64,000 nt of DNA from Bacteroidales bacterium (GTDB lineage Bacteria > Bacteroidota > Bacteroidia > Bacteroidales > F082). Below, one piece after another: positions 27,401-36,413 of the stretch. A model generated the notes under the pieces. That model did not search any database, was not told the origin of the DNA, and was given only the letters and a program-made list of their open reading frames with translations. The position numbers and the translations under genes are program-made. How positions within the stretch are numbered: position 1 is the first letter of the stretch; every line of letters begins with the position of its first letter. The stretch is from assembly GCA_024710405.1 (NCBI GenBank), contig JANJUV010000007.1:550181-614180 (forward strand), given 5' to 3'.

Positions 27401-27653
27401 CGTCGTATTGACCCGTAAAAGCAATATGTTTGCCATCAGGTGAAAAACGGGCAAACAACTCAAAACCGTCAGGGTCATTGGTGAGTTTAGTCGCTTCACC
27501 TCCTGATAATGGTACTGTATACAGATCACCTGCATAACTAAAAACTACCTGATCTCCGTGGATGGCCGGAAACCGCATCAACCTCATCTCATCCTGTGCA
27601 AATGCTGTCAAAAGCATCAGAGACAAGCCAATAGAAAGAACAAATTTTCTCAT
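24411..27653 (-). CDS. Tricorn-like protease (S41 family, beta-propellers plus PDZ)
   Basis: A 1080-residue exported protein. Residues 1-19 are a signal peptide (ending AFAQ). Then come two WD40-like propellers with repeated FSPDGKHIAF/WSPDGKYIAI motifs (about residues 30-550). A charged Glu/Lys-rich linker, the tricorn core domain C1, a PDZ domain (about 800-870) and the S41 catalytic domain follow. Catalytic elements: His748 in NVGHAYV, the serine of SASDGD (Ser969 or Ser971), and GYGVDPD near the C-terminus. The expected job is trimming peptides in the periplasm, alongside DPP IV at 6974. It is the last gene of the minus operon that starts with TamB, 29 bases after the helicase gene. Confidence 0.93.
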   Translation of the reverse strand: MRKFVLSIGLSLMLLTAFAQDEMRLMRFPAIHGDQVVFSYAGDLYTVPLSGGEATKLTNDPDGFELFARFSPDGKHIAFTGQYDGNTEVFLIPATGGEPRRLTFTATLNRDDLSDRMGPNNIVMAWRDNEHIVYRSRKQTFNDFKGQLFAAGIEGGLSEELPLPDGSWCSFSPDGKKMVYNRVFREFRTWKYYQGGMADDVWFHDFETRQTTNLTNHPAQDIFPMWQGNKVYFISDRDRIMNLFVYDLDTKQTEKLTNYTDYDIKFPSLGTSSIIYENAGYLYNFDLRTRLASKIPISIPGDFPAARAKMIDASKFINSFDIAPDGNRIVFGARGDVFTVPARTGITRNLTASAGVHDRDVAWSPDGKYIAIVSDKTGEDEIFIFDQKGEKEARQLTSNSDSYKYNPVWSPDSKKILWSDKMGRLSYLDVETGKTVEVARSKSWEIRSYDWSPDSRWIVYTQQNTFSVSRVHIYNINTKENQPVTDQWYNASSARFDPTGQYLYFSSSRDFNPVYSWTEWNHAYIDMNKVYMILLKRTTPSPFTPENNEAVVAEPAESEPVKKESKSDKKEEKKLSVEVDFDGIFGRVVSLPVSAGAYWNISPVEGGVYYAFNARGSKPSLKFFDLKSKKETDLGNYTNFIISADQKKMLLAANGKYSVIDLPKSTIKIDESADLSNMKVKVNLKEEWKQIYTESWRQMRDFFYAPNMHGVDWKSKHEKYAVLLPYVNHRDDLNYLIGELIGELNVGHAYVNGGDKAAPERIKTGLLGAKLSRDKSGYYRIDKILKGENWNESLRSPLTMSGVDAREGDYIVSVNGKETNTMTDIYEALIGTAGQQVILGLNASPSSSGSRKVIVVPVADESGLYYYTWVQGNIDKVNKATNGQVGYIHIPDMGPEGLNEFVKYYYPQLDKKALIIDDRGNGGGNVSPMIIERLSRELALYGMSRNNGVDTKPRGMMLGPKVILLDRYSASDGDLFPYQFKKLGLGKAIGMRSWGGVVGIRGSLPFIDGADLRKPEFAPFDENGNWVIEGYGVDPDIVIDNDPAREYDGIDDQLNKAIEVILEEMKNYPELPQIPPYPVR

Positions 27654-27682
27654 ATTTAAAATATTTAATTAGGGTTATTGTA

Positions 27683-30600
27683 TTAACACGCAACAAGATT
27701 AATGTCATTGTTTATGTATAGCAAATATGATTCAACCGGTTTTGGGTAGATCGTGCTGAGGGTTCTTGCATAATTCTCAACCTGTATTATGTGCTCTTTT
27801 CTTTCCTCACCGGTTTTAAAATCTATCAGAACTACTCTGTCAGCAAACTCAATTACGCGATCAGGACGTAATACTTCGCCATCTGTGGCAATCAATTCCC
27901 GTTCGTTATGAACAACAGCTCCGGTTTTAATCGATTCGCTGATTACATCCAATGCAAAAAACTCACCAAGCATTTGTTGCAATTCGGGCATTTCTGATGA
28001 TGATATTCTTCCATTGAACACATAATGATTCAACACAGGTTCAATCATGTCTTCATTAGGTATTTTTGACAACAACTCATGAATGAGTATTCCTTTGATC
28101 CGATTGTTTTGTGACTGGGGTTCTGTTTCTTCATGGCGATTACCAGTTATAAAGATTGAATTTTTAGACCAGTCGTGAGATGTCATTCCGAGTGCTTTAA
28201 CAAGAGGCCTGGCAGTTTCCGATTTGCGGGGAGGGCCTGTTTCTCCAATGCAATATCTGTTAAACGAATCAGGTTTAAGATTATTTTCCTGAATGTATCC
28301 CGTTAACAAGCCGGGCAAGCTGAGTACATCAGACGACGGCAAAACTGATTCGCTGATGATATACAAACGGTCGATAGCTCTGGTAAAAGCCACATATACA
28401 AGATTCAACAAATCGAGTTCTGACCGTTTCGTTTCTTCAAGAAAAACAGGCTTCAGAAGCGTTTTATTCAGTTTTTTGCTGCAGGTGATATAAGCACTGC
28501 TGATATTGCCAAAAGCCTTGTTGTCAAGGTTGACCCATAAATTTGATTTTGAACAGTTCTTTAGTTTCTCATTCGCAAAAGGAAAAATGACCACTCTGAA
28601 TTCAAGGCCTTTTGCTTTATGAATTGTCATGATGCGAACTGAATCGGTGGCTTCAGGGATCAGAACAGACAAGCTTTTGGATGTAATTTTCCAATCTTCG
28701 ACAAGTTCATGAAGTGCACCTTTTGACGATACGGAGAACTCGTGCACGTACTCAAGTAAAAACTGAATATATGGATCGCTCAACTCATCGAATTCAAGCA
28801 ACCGCAAAACCATTTCGAGCATGTCGTAAAGACTGGAAGAACTAAGATGTGCCAGAGTATCATCATCAAAAGGTTGTAAACCGGCAGCTGCCCCGGCTGT
28901 TCGCCTTGATCTGGCTTCGGTAATTATAAAATCAGCCCACATGCATTGCCGGCCTTGCCTGCAATGAGATGTGAAATAGAAAAAATCGTTTCGGGCAACA
29001 TCATCAGATGGGTTCGCTATCCAACTCATTGCTGCCATTACGGCCTTCACGTGTGGAGAGGAAGACACCAGAAGCGACTCAGCAGAAATGACACTTATAT
29101 TGTTCTCAAGCAAATATCTAGCCAGCAAACTACCTTCTTCGTTCTTTCTAACAAGTATGGTTATATCACTTTTTGTGTAGCCTTCTTCCACCAAATGCTG
29201 GATAAGCTGCAGCGTTCGCAACAGATAAGCTTGCTTCTTATCTGGTTCGTCTGAAGGAAGAAACTGAATTTCAATATATCCGTCTGCATTGTGGACAGAT
29301 TTTTGTTGCTGGCCGTCATAAACCCTCTGCATATCATGCTCAAGGAACTGCTTGCTAAACTCAAAAAAACTATTGTTAAAGGAAACTATTGTTGCAGATG
29401 ATCTGAAATTGGTATTCAGGAAGCGCTCATCATAATGATTCATTAAATTTACACCAACATCTTCGATCCAGGGATCATTTTCAGGATTGCTTAGCAATGG
29501 TAATCGGACAAACTGCTCCACATCGCCGTTACGCCAACGGTAAATTGCCTGTTTTCCATCGCCGACCAGTAAGTTAAGGTTTCCTATTGCCAGTGAATTA
29601 TCTATCAAGGGTAAAAAATTGAGCCATTGCATGAATGATGTATCCTGAAATTCATCAATCATAAAATGTTTGTATCTCTCGCCCAGGCGTTCATAAATGT
29701 ATGGGGCAGTAACACCCGAAACTATATTAGAAATACGCTTATTAAACTCTGATATATGTACGAGGTTATACTCATCCATTATTTCGGTAAGGCTTCTTTG
29801 AATCGCTGAGAGTAATGCGACCTTGTAAATCTGAGGCAACAGCATTTTTGCCAGATAGTAAAGACCGGAATGCTCTTCATGATACCCGACTATATCATTG
29901 AGTGTGTCATGAAGCATCTGATGATTGGAATTTATAGCAGCTTTTGCAGTGGCAGTTGCTTTGGTCGAAAACCATTTACCCGATTCGAGGTATGCCCCCC
30001 ATGATTTCAGCTCAAAAGCCTTTTCAACATCACCTTCAATCATTAATTGAAAAAACTTGTTGATACTACGTGGTGATCCGCCTGCCAGATCACTTTCCAG
30101 AATCATTTCTGCATCAAAAAAATCGAGTATTATTCTTGCTTGTTTTCTAAGTCGGGTTTCAAAATCATTACAGTAATTCTTTATTCTGTGACGAAACTCC
30201 TTAAAATCGGAGTAACTGCAATTTGCCAGATTTCGTGCATGAAGATAACTTTTCTCTTCAAGGAGGTTCATGCCAAATTCTTTTAGCTGCATTTCGATCT
30301 GCCAGCTTCTCTCATCCTCCAGTGTATAAACCAGTAAGTCCAATATTGCATGCGTCACTAACTCATCTGACCCGACCCGCGACAAAAGGTTTTCAATGCT
30401 TTTGTCAATTAATCTATATGCATTTAGCTCAACATCAAATTGTTGTGGCAGACCAAGATCGAATGTGAAGGTTCTGACAAGCTTATGGACAAAAGAGTCG
30501 ATGGTGCTGATGGAAAAATCGCCGTAATGGTGCAGCAATTCGGTCAAGGCCGCAGCAGCCCTGTTCTTTACAGTAGCCTTATCAAGTTCCGTTTCGTTAC

Positions 30601-30835
30601 AGAGCTCTTCAAGCAAGGACGAGTATCTGTCAGATTGCATTGGATTAACGGATGCAATACCTTCAAGGGCAGCAATGATCCGTGATTTCATCTCATTGGC
30701 AGCCTTGTTCGTAAAAGTCACCCCGAGGATATTCCGGTATGATGAAGGGTTACGAAGCAGGAGGCCTAAATAGGTTCTTACAAGGGTATATGTTTTGCCT
30801 GAGCCTGCCGATGATTTATATACAAGCAGTGTCAT
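27683..30835 (-). CDS. AddA/RecB-like UvrD helicase with C-terminal nuclease
   Basis: A 1050-residue cytoplasmic DNA-repair enzyme. Helicase motifs run in order: Walker A AGSGKT (residues 10-15), NILGVTFTNKAANEM, the DEFQDTS box, VGDGKQAIYRWR and VYVAFTRAIDRLYII. The C-terminal PD-(D/E)xK nuclease is intact (RPDRVIEF, then VLIDFKTGEE and QVENYARTL). In Bacteroidota such proteins process double-strand breaks for RecA, normally with an AddB partner encoded alongside. No addB is found in this window; both neighbours are envelope genes. Its start codon overlaps the stop of the preceding gene (TGATG), so it is translationally coupled to a T9SS cargo gene, an odd pairing. Confidence 0.93.
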   Translation of the reverse strand: MTLLVYKSSAGSGKTYTLVRTYLGLLLRNPSSYRNILGVTFTNKAANEMKSRIIAALEGIASVNPMQSDRYSSLLEELCNETELDKATVKNRAAAALTELLHHYGDFSISTIDSFVHKLVRTFTFDLGLPQQFDVELNAYRLIDKSIENLLSRVGSDELVTHAILDLLVYTLEDERSWQIEMQLKEFGMNLLEEKSYLHARNLANCSYSDFKEFRHRIKNYCNDFETRLRKQARIILDFFDAEMILESDLAGGSPRSINKFFQLMIEGDVEKAFELKSWGAYLESGKWFSTKATATAKAAINSNHQMLHDTLNDIVGYHEEHSGLYYLAKMLLPQIYKVALLSAIQRSLTEIMDEYNLVHISEFNKRISNIVSGVTAPYIYERLGERYKHFMIDEFQDTSFMQWLNFLPLIDNSLAIGNLNLLVGDGKQAIYRWRNGDVEQFVRLPLLSNPENDPWIEDVGVNLMNHYDERFLNTNFRSSATIVSFNNSFFEFSKQFLEHDMQRVYDGQQQKSVHNADGYIEIQFLPSDEPDKKQAYLLRTLQLIQHLVEEGYTKSDITILVRKNEEGSLLARYLLENNISVISAESLLVSSSPHVKAVMAAMSWIANPSDDVARNDFFYFTSHCRQGRQCMWADFIITEARSRRTAGAAAGLQPFDDDTLAHLSSSSLYDMLEMVLRLLEFDELSDPYIQFLLEYVHEFSVSSKGALHELVEDWKITSKSLSVLIPEATDSVRIMTIHKAKGLEFRVVIFPFANEKLKNCSKSNLWVNLDNKAFGNISSAYITCSKKLNKTLLKPVFLEETKRSELDLLNLVYVAFTRAIDRLYIISESVLPSSDVLSLPGLLTGYIQENNLKPDSFNRYCIGETGPPRKSETARPLVKALGMTSHDWSKNSIFITGNRHEETEPQSQNNRIKGILIHELLSKIPNEDMIEPVLNHYVFNGRISSSEMPELQQMLGEFFALDVISESIKTGAVVHNERELIATDGEVLRPDRVIEFADRVVLIDFKTGEERKEHIIQVENYARTLSTIYPKPVESYLLYINNDINLVAC

Positions 30836-31917
30836 CAGTCACTGATCATTAGCCTGGACACAAAAACTTTGCTTTTGCTCTGTATCACAAGGGTATACAT
30901 ACCCATGGACAAGCCATAGGGAGTAAGATCAATCCTGAATGGAACATTTTCAGGAAGTTTTTCATTCAGGGGGATCATCAGACAGGATTTTCCTGCCATA
31001 TCCAAAAGCCTGATTGATATAATTCTATCAGTAATACCTGATAAATCCATGTCAATATAATTATCAGCAGGATTGGGATACACTTTCAAACTATGAAGCT
31101 GTATATTGGTCTGACCAATTCCAACATTGATCTCTCTTACTGAATCTATAAATACGATGCTCTCAGTCTGCAGCAGGGTATCGATGGACACCTGCAGTAA
31201 AGGAATTCCGAATCCTTGCCCAATCCACTTGTATTCAATATAATTTCTTTGAATGGGGAAACCGATTCCGAGCGAATCAACAAAAATGCTGTCGTATTCA
31301 CTGACTATTGATTTCAATCGTAATACCTCGAATTCTCCGTAAGGTGATTTCAAAACGCCCCAGCCGTCCACTAGATTAATTCTGTTTCGGTCAACCATCA
31401 GATAACCGAGGTCGGGCACAGACACTTCGAGATAGGAATCAACAGTATCCTGAAAACCGACTGTCATCGGGAAACGATACAGTACATCAGGATCGGTGTA
31501 TTTCAATGGGATAGGCAAACCACTCAACACCAAACCTGTACCAATATCACTATAAGCAGAAGATGTTTTATTAAAGTATTGAAAAGCACTTTCAACTGGC
31601 AGTCCAGGTATCAGGCCGGTACCGCTTACCTTTCGAGCAAGATTTGCACTGGTGAGAAAGAACGGCCAGAAAATAATCGGTGTTTGAGTAACTGTCAGGA
31701 AAGTGTCTACTTGTTGACCGATATTCTCCAGACCAGTGAAATCCCAGATCAGATTATTCCCTGTTCGGGCAAAATCATAAATACCTCCCGGATTAACCCC
31801 ATTGCTTGTCCTAATGGTATCTCCACTTACCGGCATATCAGAACTAGAGATAGTTATCTGACAGAACACCTGTGTTAAGCTAAACATACTAAGTAGAAAA
31901 AGTGCGCTTATTTTCAT
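30835..31917 (-). CDS. T9SS cargo protein of unknown function
   Basis: A 360-residue exported protein. Residues 1-19 are a signal peptide (SLTQVFC, then Q). The middle (residues 25-265) is beta-rich and has no motif I recognise. The last 85 residues are a type A sorting domain: SLKVYPNPADNYIDM, then GMYTLVIQSKSKVFVSRL. This predicts export by the type IX system. It starts 5 bases after the TamB stop and overlaps the helicase start, so it sits in the middle of the operon. Confidence 0.85.
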   Translation of the reverse strand: MKISALFLLSMFSLTQVFCQITISSSDMPVSGDTIRTSNGVNPGGIYDFARTGNNLIWDFTGLENIGQQVDTFLTVTQTPIIFWPFFLTSANLARKVSGTGLIPGLPVESAFQYFNKTSSAYSDIGTGLVLSGLPIPLKYTDPDVLYRFPMTVGFQDTVDSYLEVSVPDLGYLMVDRNRINLVDGWGVLKSPYGEFEVLRLKSIVSEYDSIFVDSLGIGFPIQRNYIEYKWIGQGFGIPLLQVSIDTLLQTESIVFIDSVREINVGIGQTNIQLHSLKVYPNPADNYIDMDLSGITDRIISIRLLDMAGKSCLMIPLNEKLPENVPFRIDLTPYGLSMGMYTLVIQSKSKVFVSRLMISD

Positions 31918-31922
31918 ATTTT

Positions 31923-34900
31923 TTATTCTTTTTTGTTTGTCATGGGTAACTTTTTTCGTCTGAAGAGTTCTCCAAAATTATCGAATTCCTGTTTATAAGT
32001 GATACCAACACCTTGTGTATAGGGTGCAATTTTCTCAAATGAGTTGCTGTTGTACCATGAATTCACATTTGAGTGATTAAAAGCCTTCAATCTAAACCTG
32101 CCGTCTCTGGTTATTAAAAAATTAACATCAATATCACCAACAATATTACTTGCATTCTGTGATTGAACACGGTTACCAATCACACCAAAATTACCGTCAA
32201 TCGTAATTCTGTCGTTGAACAACTGTGTTGAAAGGGCAACTTCAAGTTCTTCATTTGATATTTTATCACCAGGCTTGTAGTTAAGTCCGATATCAAAGTC
32301 TTTACTGATCTGAGATAACCAGTTGCTTAACTGATTCGATAACACATTTAGAGAAGATGAACTCAAGCCGGCCTGATCACCTGAAGAATAGCTGAAACTG
32401 CCGAGCACAAGCAATGAAATCATCTGTTGTGTCATCAGGGCTTCATTGGTGGTATCGAGCACGCTGAAGACCATCTGACGCACATTTTCATCGGCATTAG
32501 GCAACTGAATGCTGAATTTAATGCTTGGGTTGAACAACTGTTGTGACAGGTGTATAATACAATCAACATTGACTCTGTTTCTGAATGTTGATGTAGAGTC
32601 AAGCATCAATCCCAGCGATCCAACGGATGTTTTTACTTTGTACAATCCTCTGATGTCTATTTCGGCATCCATAGGGTCACCTGTCCACGAGATACTGCCA
32701 CCCTCAAGCAGGTCAAATTTCCGTCTGACCAGATTTTCAAACACAAAATTAAATTGTCCAGATCTAATAATATAATCACCCAACAACGAGAAATCGCCTT
32801 TTGAGTTGATACCCATCCGAAGATTGCCATTTCCATTTGCTTCGAGATCACCCATATTGTAGGGTAAAAATATCTTCACACCGGCATCAGGTGTCACCTG
32901 TGTTTCCAAATTAAGGCCAAATCTGAGGCCCTCATCCTTGACTACATCTTCAGTAATACCCCCGAAAACGGTATCGCTATGTGAAACAAACACAACATAA
33001 TCACTGTCCTCTATGGTAGCTGCAGTATTCAATGGAATGAAAATATTGGTACCCTTGTTGGTAACAGCATTAATATTCATGAAAACATCATTAAAAGGGC
33101 CTTTAATCTCCATTGCTCCACTCACCCTTGCTGTTCCGTAAAATAGTTCATTCATTGAGTTGTTGGTATTGAGCGCCATGAAATTCTCGGGCTGAATGCG
33201 AACATCAAGTCTGAAGTTCTTAAGAAAATCATGCGACAAAGAGCCATTGACAAATGCCTTATTGCTTTGATTATCATACAACACCAATCCATTAAGGTTG
33301 ATCTCCTTTGGATTAATTTCAAAATCGTGTGACAATGAATAGGCAGTATTAAGATAATCTACAACAAAACCCGTGCGCTTCAAACTTATACGCCCTTTGA
33401 GTTCAGGTTTCTCTAAGGTTCCATTAATACTCACTTCACCGGAAGCCAGTCCCTCAACGTTGGACACAATTCCACTCAGGAACGGAGACAAAGTCCTGAT
33501 TCTGAAATTATCCAGATTCAAACTGAAGGCGAGATTATTTGCTTTGAGCGAAGGATAATAAAATCCCCTAAGATTAAGCATCCTGCCTGCTCCAACATTT
33601 CCAATATGAATCAATTGTGCGTTAAGATAAACCGACTCATCCAGACTGCTCCAGCTGCTTACAATGCGGGCATCACCCAGCTGTTCCCGGTTTAAAAACA
33701 AGTCATCAATGTGTAGGTTGCTGAAAAATGCAGGACTGTTAGACAGGTTGGCCAATACCAAATCGCCGGTGATAACACCATCTAGATCAAGGCCTGATCC
33801 TTGGGTTATCAGGTCGAAATTTGAAAGATCCCAGCTTTTGAAGCCAATCATTAGTGTGTCTTGTTCACTGAATGGCAAATTCCCGTTTACAACAATTCTC
33901 TGGTTACCTAAAGTCACTTCAACAGAATCTATATGTGTGTATTGAGGTGTTACTTCTATTCTGTTGCCTGGAGTGATTGACCACACAGAATCGTTAACGA
34001 CTAAGTCAGCGTGAGTAATTCTGAATTCACCCAGAATTTCTTTTCCTGTTTTGAAAACACCATTAATAAGACCTTTATTTCTGGATATGAGCATTTCATC
34101 GTTCCAACCTAATTGAAACTGAATGCTGTCGTTTGACAGCAGTGTTGATAAAACAGGTTTGTTAATACCAAGTGCTGTTGTGTCCCGTTCAGTACTTTCC
34201 TTAAAAGTGAGTTCTTTACCTGTAAGCTCTACCATTGCCTGCCAACGGTCAGTGGTGCTTTTCAACAACAGATCGGTCATCTTAACACCTGAAATCCCCA
34301 GCAAACTTGCGTTCAGCGTTGTATTGAGAATATGGCTTCTGGAAGTAAAGGTTCCTGAAAAACTCAAATCATTGGAAACAATTAAGGAAGGAAAAAGCAA
34401 TCTGCGCAAGGTTTCGGTTTCACTGAATTTAAGGAAAACATAAAAATCTTGCTCAAATGGCAATTTAGTGTGGGGTTTCAATTCTTCAAAATGTATATAT
34501 TCTGATAAAAAATGTTTGAATGATTCCTCTAAATCCTGTATCACATAGGAACCAGCCAGTTCAAAATCAAAAAAATCGCAGTTTATCTGAAGTCTCTTTG
34601 GAAATAACTGATCACTAAATGATTTAAATGTAAGTCGGTCCATTGAATACTTGCCCCTGCTGTCGGTATATCTGGTGTTGTTAAGGTTAAACTCACCGCT
34701 GAGGTCATCCGGTTTAAGTCCGGTGAAATCTGCCGAAATGCTGGTGGATAGCAACATCGTTTCATCTAAATCGGATAAATTAAGTTTATACAAATCGGCA
34801 TGTGGTATGTTGACAGTACATTTAAACCGAGGACTATTCTGATTGAAATCTGCGAGTCCGGAGAAGTCAAGCTTTAATTTGCTGTCATCAATAGTAACTT

Positions 34901-36359
34901 TGCCATCAAAGGTATTTCCGGTATAAACACCACCTAGCATAATGTCTTTAAAATTGTTGTCAAGCAATGTCATTGAACTGATTCTGCCATCAATGCGCGC
35001 GTCTATGGTGTTTTGGCTCACACCTTTTCCATCCAGTCTGATGTCAGCATGTAGTGCTGAGGGCGCATAATCACTATTAAACATTCTGGCGAGATCAACA
35101 TTACGTGCCCTGATCTGTCCCGAGTAGTGAATTCGGGTTGTAGTCAAGTTCTTACGTACAAGCAGGTCGGCAAATATGTTTCCAATACCTGTTCTGATGT
35201 TTAGACTCGTAATAAAATCATCATAATATCCTTTAAATCTGCCATCTACAACGATTGTCTGCAAATAACCTATCTGATCAGGCAGCGGAATACGGTTGCC
35301 TTCTACCGGAACTGCAAAGGCACCGAGGTCGGCGGCATTTGTGATCAGGTTGTGAAGTTCAAGTGTAATATTGGTCGAGTAAATATCAGGTAGGCCTTTG
35401 AGTCTGACATCGGCACTGATTAAGGAATTTGTTCCGAATGAAAGATCAAACTCACGCGCCTCGAAATCAGCAACCGTTCCATTGAATGTTCCTGAAAAAA
35501 CCAATTGATTATTCATCACAGTGAGTTCTTCAGCAAAATATGAAAGGTCGCTCATCATCAGAGTTGATTTCCTGATCGAGGCTTCCATACGCACTGAATC
35601 AATGAAATCGAGGAATGCTGAAGGATGATTATAAACAAAGGCCAAATCTGCATCAATCCTGGAAGTCCCTGATTCAATGATCATACCTTTGGTGCTTATG
35701 CCGGTAGGTGTATAAGTCATTCTTGCTGCTTGCATATGATTAAGCACTATTCCCGATGTGTCGCGTGCACTGAGCCTGTTGAGGCGTAGTTGAATGGAAT
35801 CATCACTGAAAACCAAACCCCCGATATCAAGTATGATGTTACTGATGTTTAAATGGGAATAGTCCATACCCAGCATCCCCGGGTTGTCTTTATTCTGATC
35901 CCAATATCGGAAAGAGGCATTTCTTAACCGAAGTGTACCGACTTGAAATTGTGTTTTTGCCTGTGTTTTGTCAATCTCTGTGGAGTCTGACAGAGATTGA
36001 AAATAATCTATGATAAACTGCATGTTCAGGTTTTCTTCATCAATGTGTCTGACTAACTGAACGGTTGTATTCTCGAGGGAAACAGATGAAAAGGAAAGAT
36101 TCCGGAAGATATCTTTGGAGGGTCTGATTTTTAGCTGCCCGGTTGACAACAAGGTATCGCCTTTAAGATCGTAAACCATAAGATCGTTCACTTCGAGCGA
36201 AAGCTGCAGATCTATATAAAAACTTTTGATCTTAATGGTTGTGCCAAGTTCGCCGGAGAGATATGTTGTTACCGAACGAACCATAAAGGTTTGAACAAAA
36301 GGATCTCTGAGGGCTGTGTACAATCCCACAGGCAAGGCCAGCAGCAGGGCCAGCAGCAC
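31923..36359 (-). CDS. TamB-like translocation/assembly module protein (start uncertain)
   Basis: A very long beta-rich protein of about 1480-1570 residues with one N-terminal membrane anchor (VLVLLALLLALPVGLYTAL). It ends in the DUF490/TamB C-terminal domain (ALMTQQMISLLVLGSFSYSS, then FNDRITIDGNFGVIGN). TamB-family proteins bridge inner and outer membranes and move phospholipids or help insert outer-membrane proteins. The start is unclear: the first ATG/GTG/TTG outside tsaD is the GTG at 36359, but that removes the basic KSKGIKNKLRD expected before the anchor. Candidates further up are a CTG at 36377 or ATGs at 36521, 36563 and 36629 that lie inside divergent tsaD. It is the first gene of the minus operon. 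Confidence 0.88.
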   Translation of the reverse strand: MLLALLLALPVGLYTALRDPFVQTFMVRSVTTYLSGELGTTIKIKSFYIDLQLSLEVNDLMVYDLKGDTLLSTGQLKIRPSKDIFRNLSFSSVSLENTTVQLVRHIDEENLNMQFIIDYFQSLSDSTEIDKTQAKTQFQVGTLRLRNASFRYWDQNKDNPGMLGMDYSHLNISNIILDIGGLVFSDDSIQLRLNRLSARDTSGIVLNHMQAARMTYTPTGISTKGMIIESGTSRIDADLAFVYNHPSAFLDFIDSVRMEASIRKSTLMMSDLSYFAEELTVMNNQLVFSGTFNGTVADFEAREFDLSFGTNSLISADVRLKGLPDIYSTNITLELHNLITNAADLGAFAVPVEGNRIPLPDQIGYLQTIVVDGRFKGYYDDFITSLNIRTGIGNIFADLLVRKNLTTTRIHYSGQIRARNVDLARMFNSDYAPSALHADIRLDGKGVSQNTIDARIDGRISSMTLLDNNFKDIMLGGVYTGNTFDGKVTIDDSKLKLDFSGLADFNQNSPRFKCTVNIPHADLYKLNLSDLDETMLLSTSISADFTGLKPDDLSGEFNLNNTRYTDSRGKYSMDRLTFKSFSDQLFPKRLQINCDFFDFELAGSYVIQDLEESFKHFLSEYIHFEELKPHTKLPFEQDFYVFLKFSETETLRRLLFPSLIVSNDLSFSGTFTSRSHILNTTLNASLLGISGVKMTDLLLKSTTDRWQAMVELTGKELTFKESTERDTTALGINKPVLSTLLSNDSIQFQLGWNDEMLISRNKGLINGVFKTGKEILGEFRITHADLVVNDSVWSITPGNRIEVTPQYTHIDSVEVTLGNQRIVVNGNLPFSEQDTLMIGFKSWDLSNFDLITQGSGLDLDGVITGDLVLANLSNSPAFFSNLHIDDLFLNREQLGDARIVSSWSSLDESVYLNAQLIHIGNVGAGRMLNLRGFYYPSLKANNLAFSLNLDNFRIRTLSPFLSGIVSNVEGLASGEVSINGTLEKPELKGRISLKRTGFVVDYLNTAYSLSHDFEINPKEINLNGLVLYDNQSNKAFVNGSLSHDFLKNFRLDVRIQPENFMALNTNNSMNELFYGTARVSGAMEIKGPFNDVFMNINAVTNKGTNIFIPLNTAATIEDSDYVVFVSHSDTVFGGITEDVVKDEGLRFGLNLETQVTPDAGVKIFLPYNMGDLEANGNGNLRMGINSKGDFSLLGDYIIRSGQFNFVFENLVRRKFDLLEGGSISWTGDPMDAEIDIRGLYKVKTSVGSLGLMLDSTSTFRNRVNVDCIIHLSQQLFNPSIKFSIQLPNADENVRQMVFSVLDTTNEALMTQQMISLLVLGSFSYSSGDQAGLSSSSLNVLSNQLSNWLSQISKDFDIGLNYKPGDKISNEELEVALSTQLFNDRITIDGNFGVIGNRVQSQNASNIVGDIDVNFLITRDGRFRLKAFNHSNVNSWYNSNSFEKIAPYTQGVGITYKQEFDNFGELFRRKKLPMTNKKE

Positions 36360-36401
36360 AAGAACGATATCCCTCAGCTTATTTTTGATACCTTTGCTCT
36401 T

Positions 36402-36409
36402 TATATTTG
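36402..36409 (+). promoter_or_regulatory. -7 box of tsaD
   Basis: TATATTTG, an exact TAnnTTTG, ending 4 bases before the tsaD ATG. A leaderless mRNA is implied. It overlaps the codons that would encode the basic N-terminus of the divergent TamB protein. Confidence 0.55.
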
Positions 36410-36413
36410 ATTT

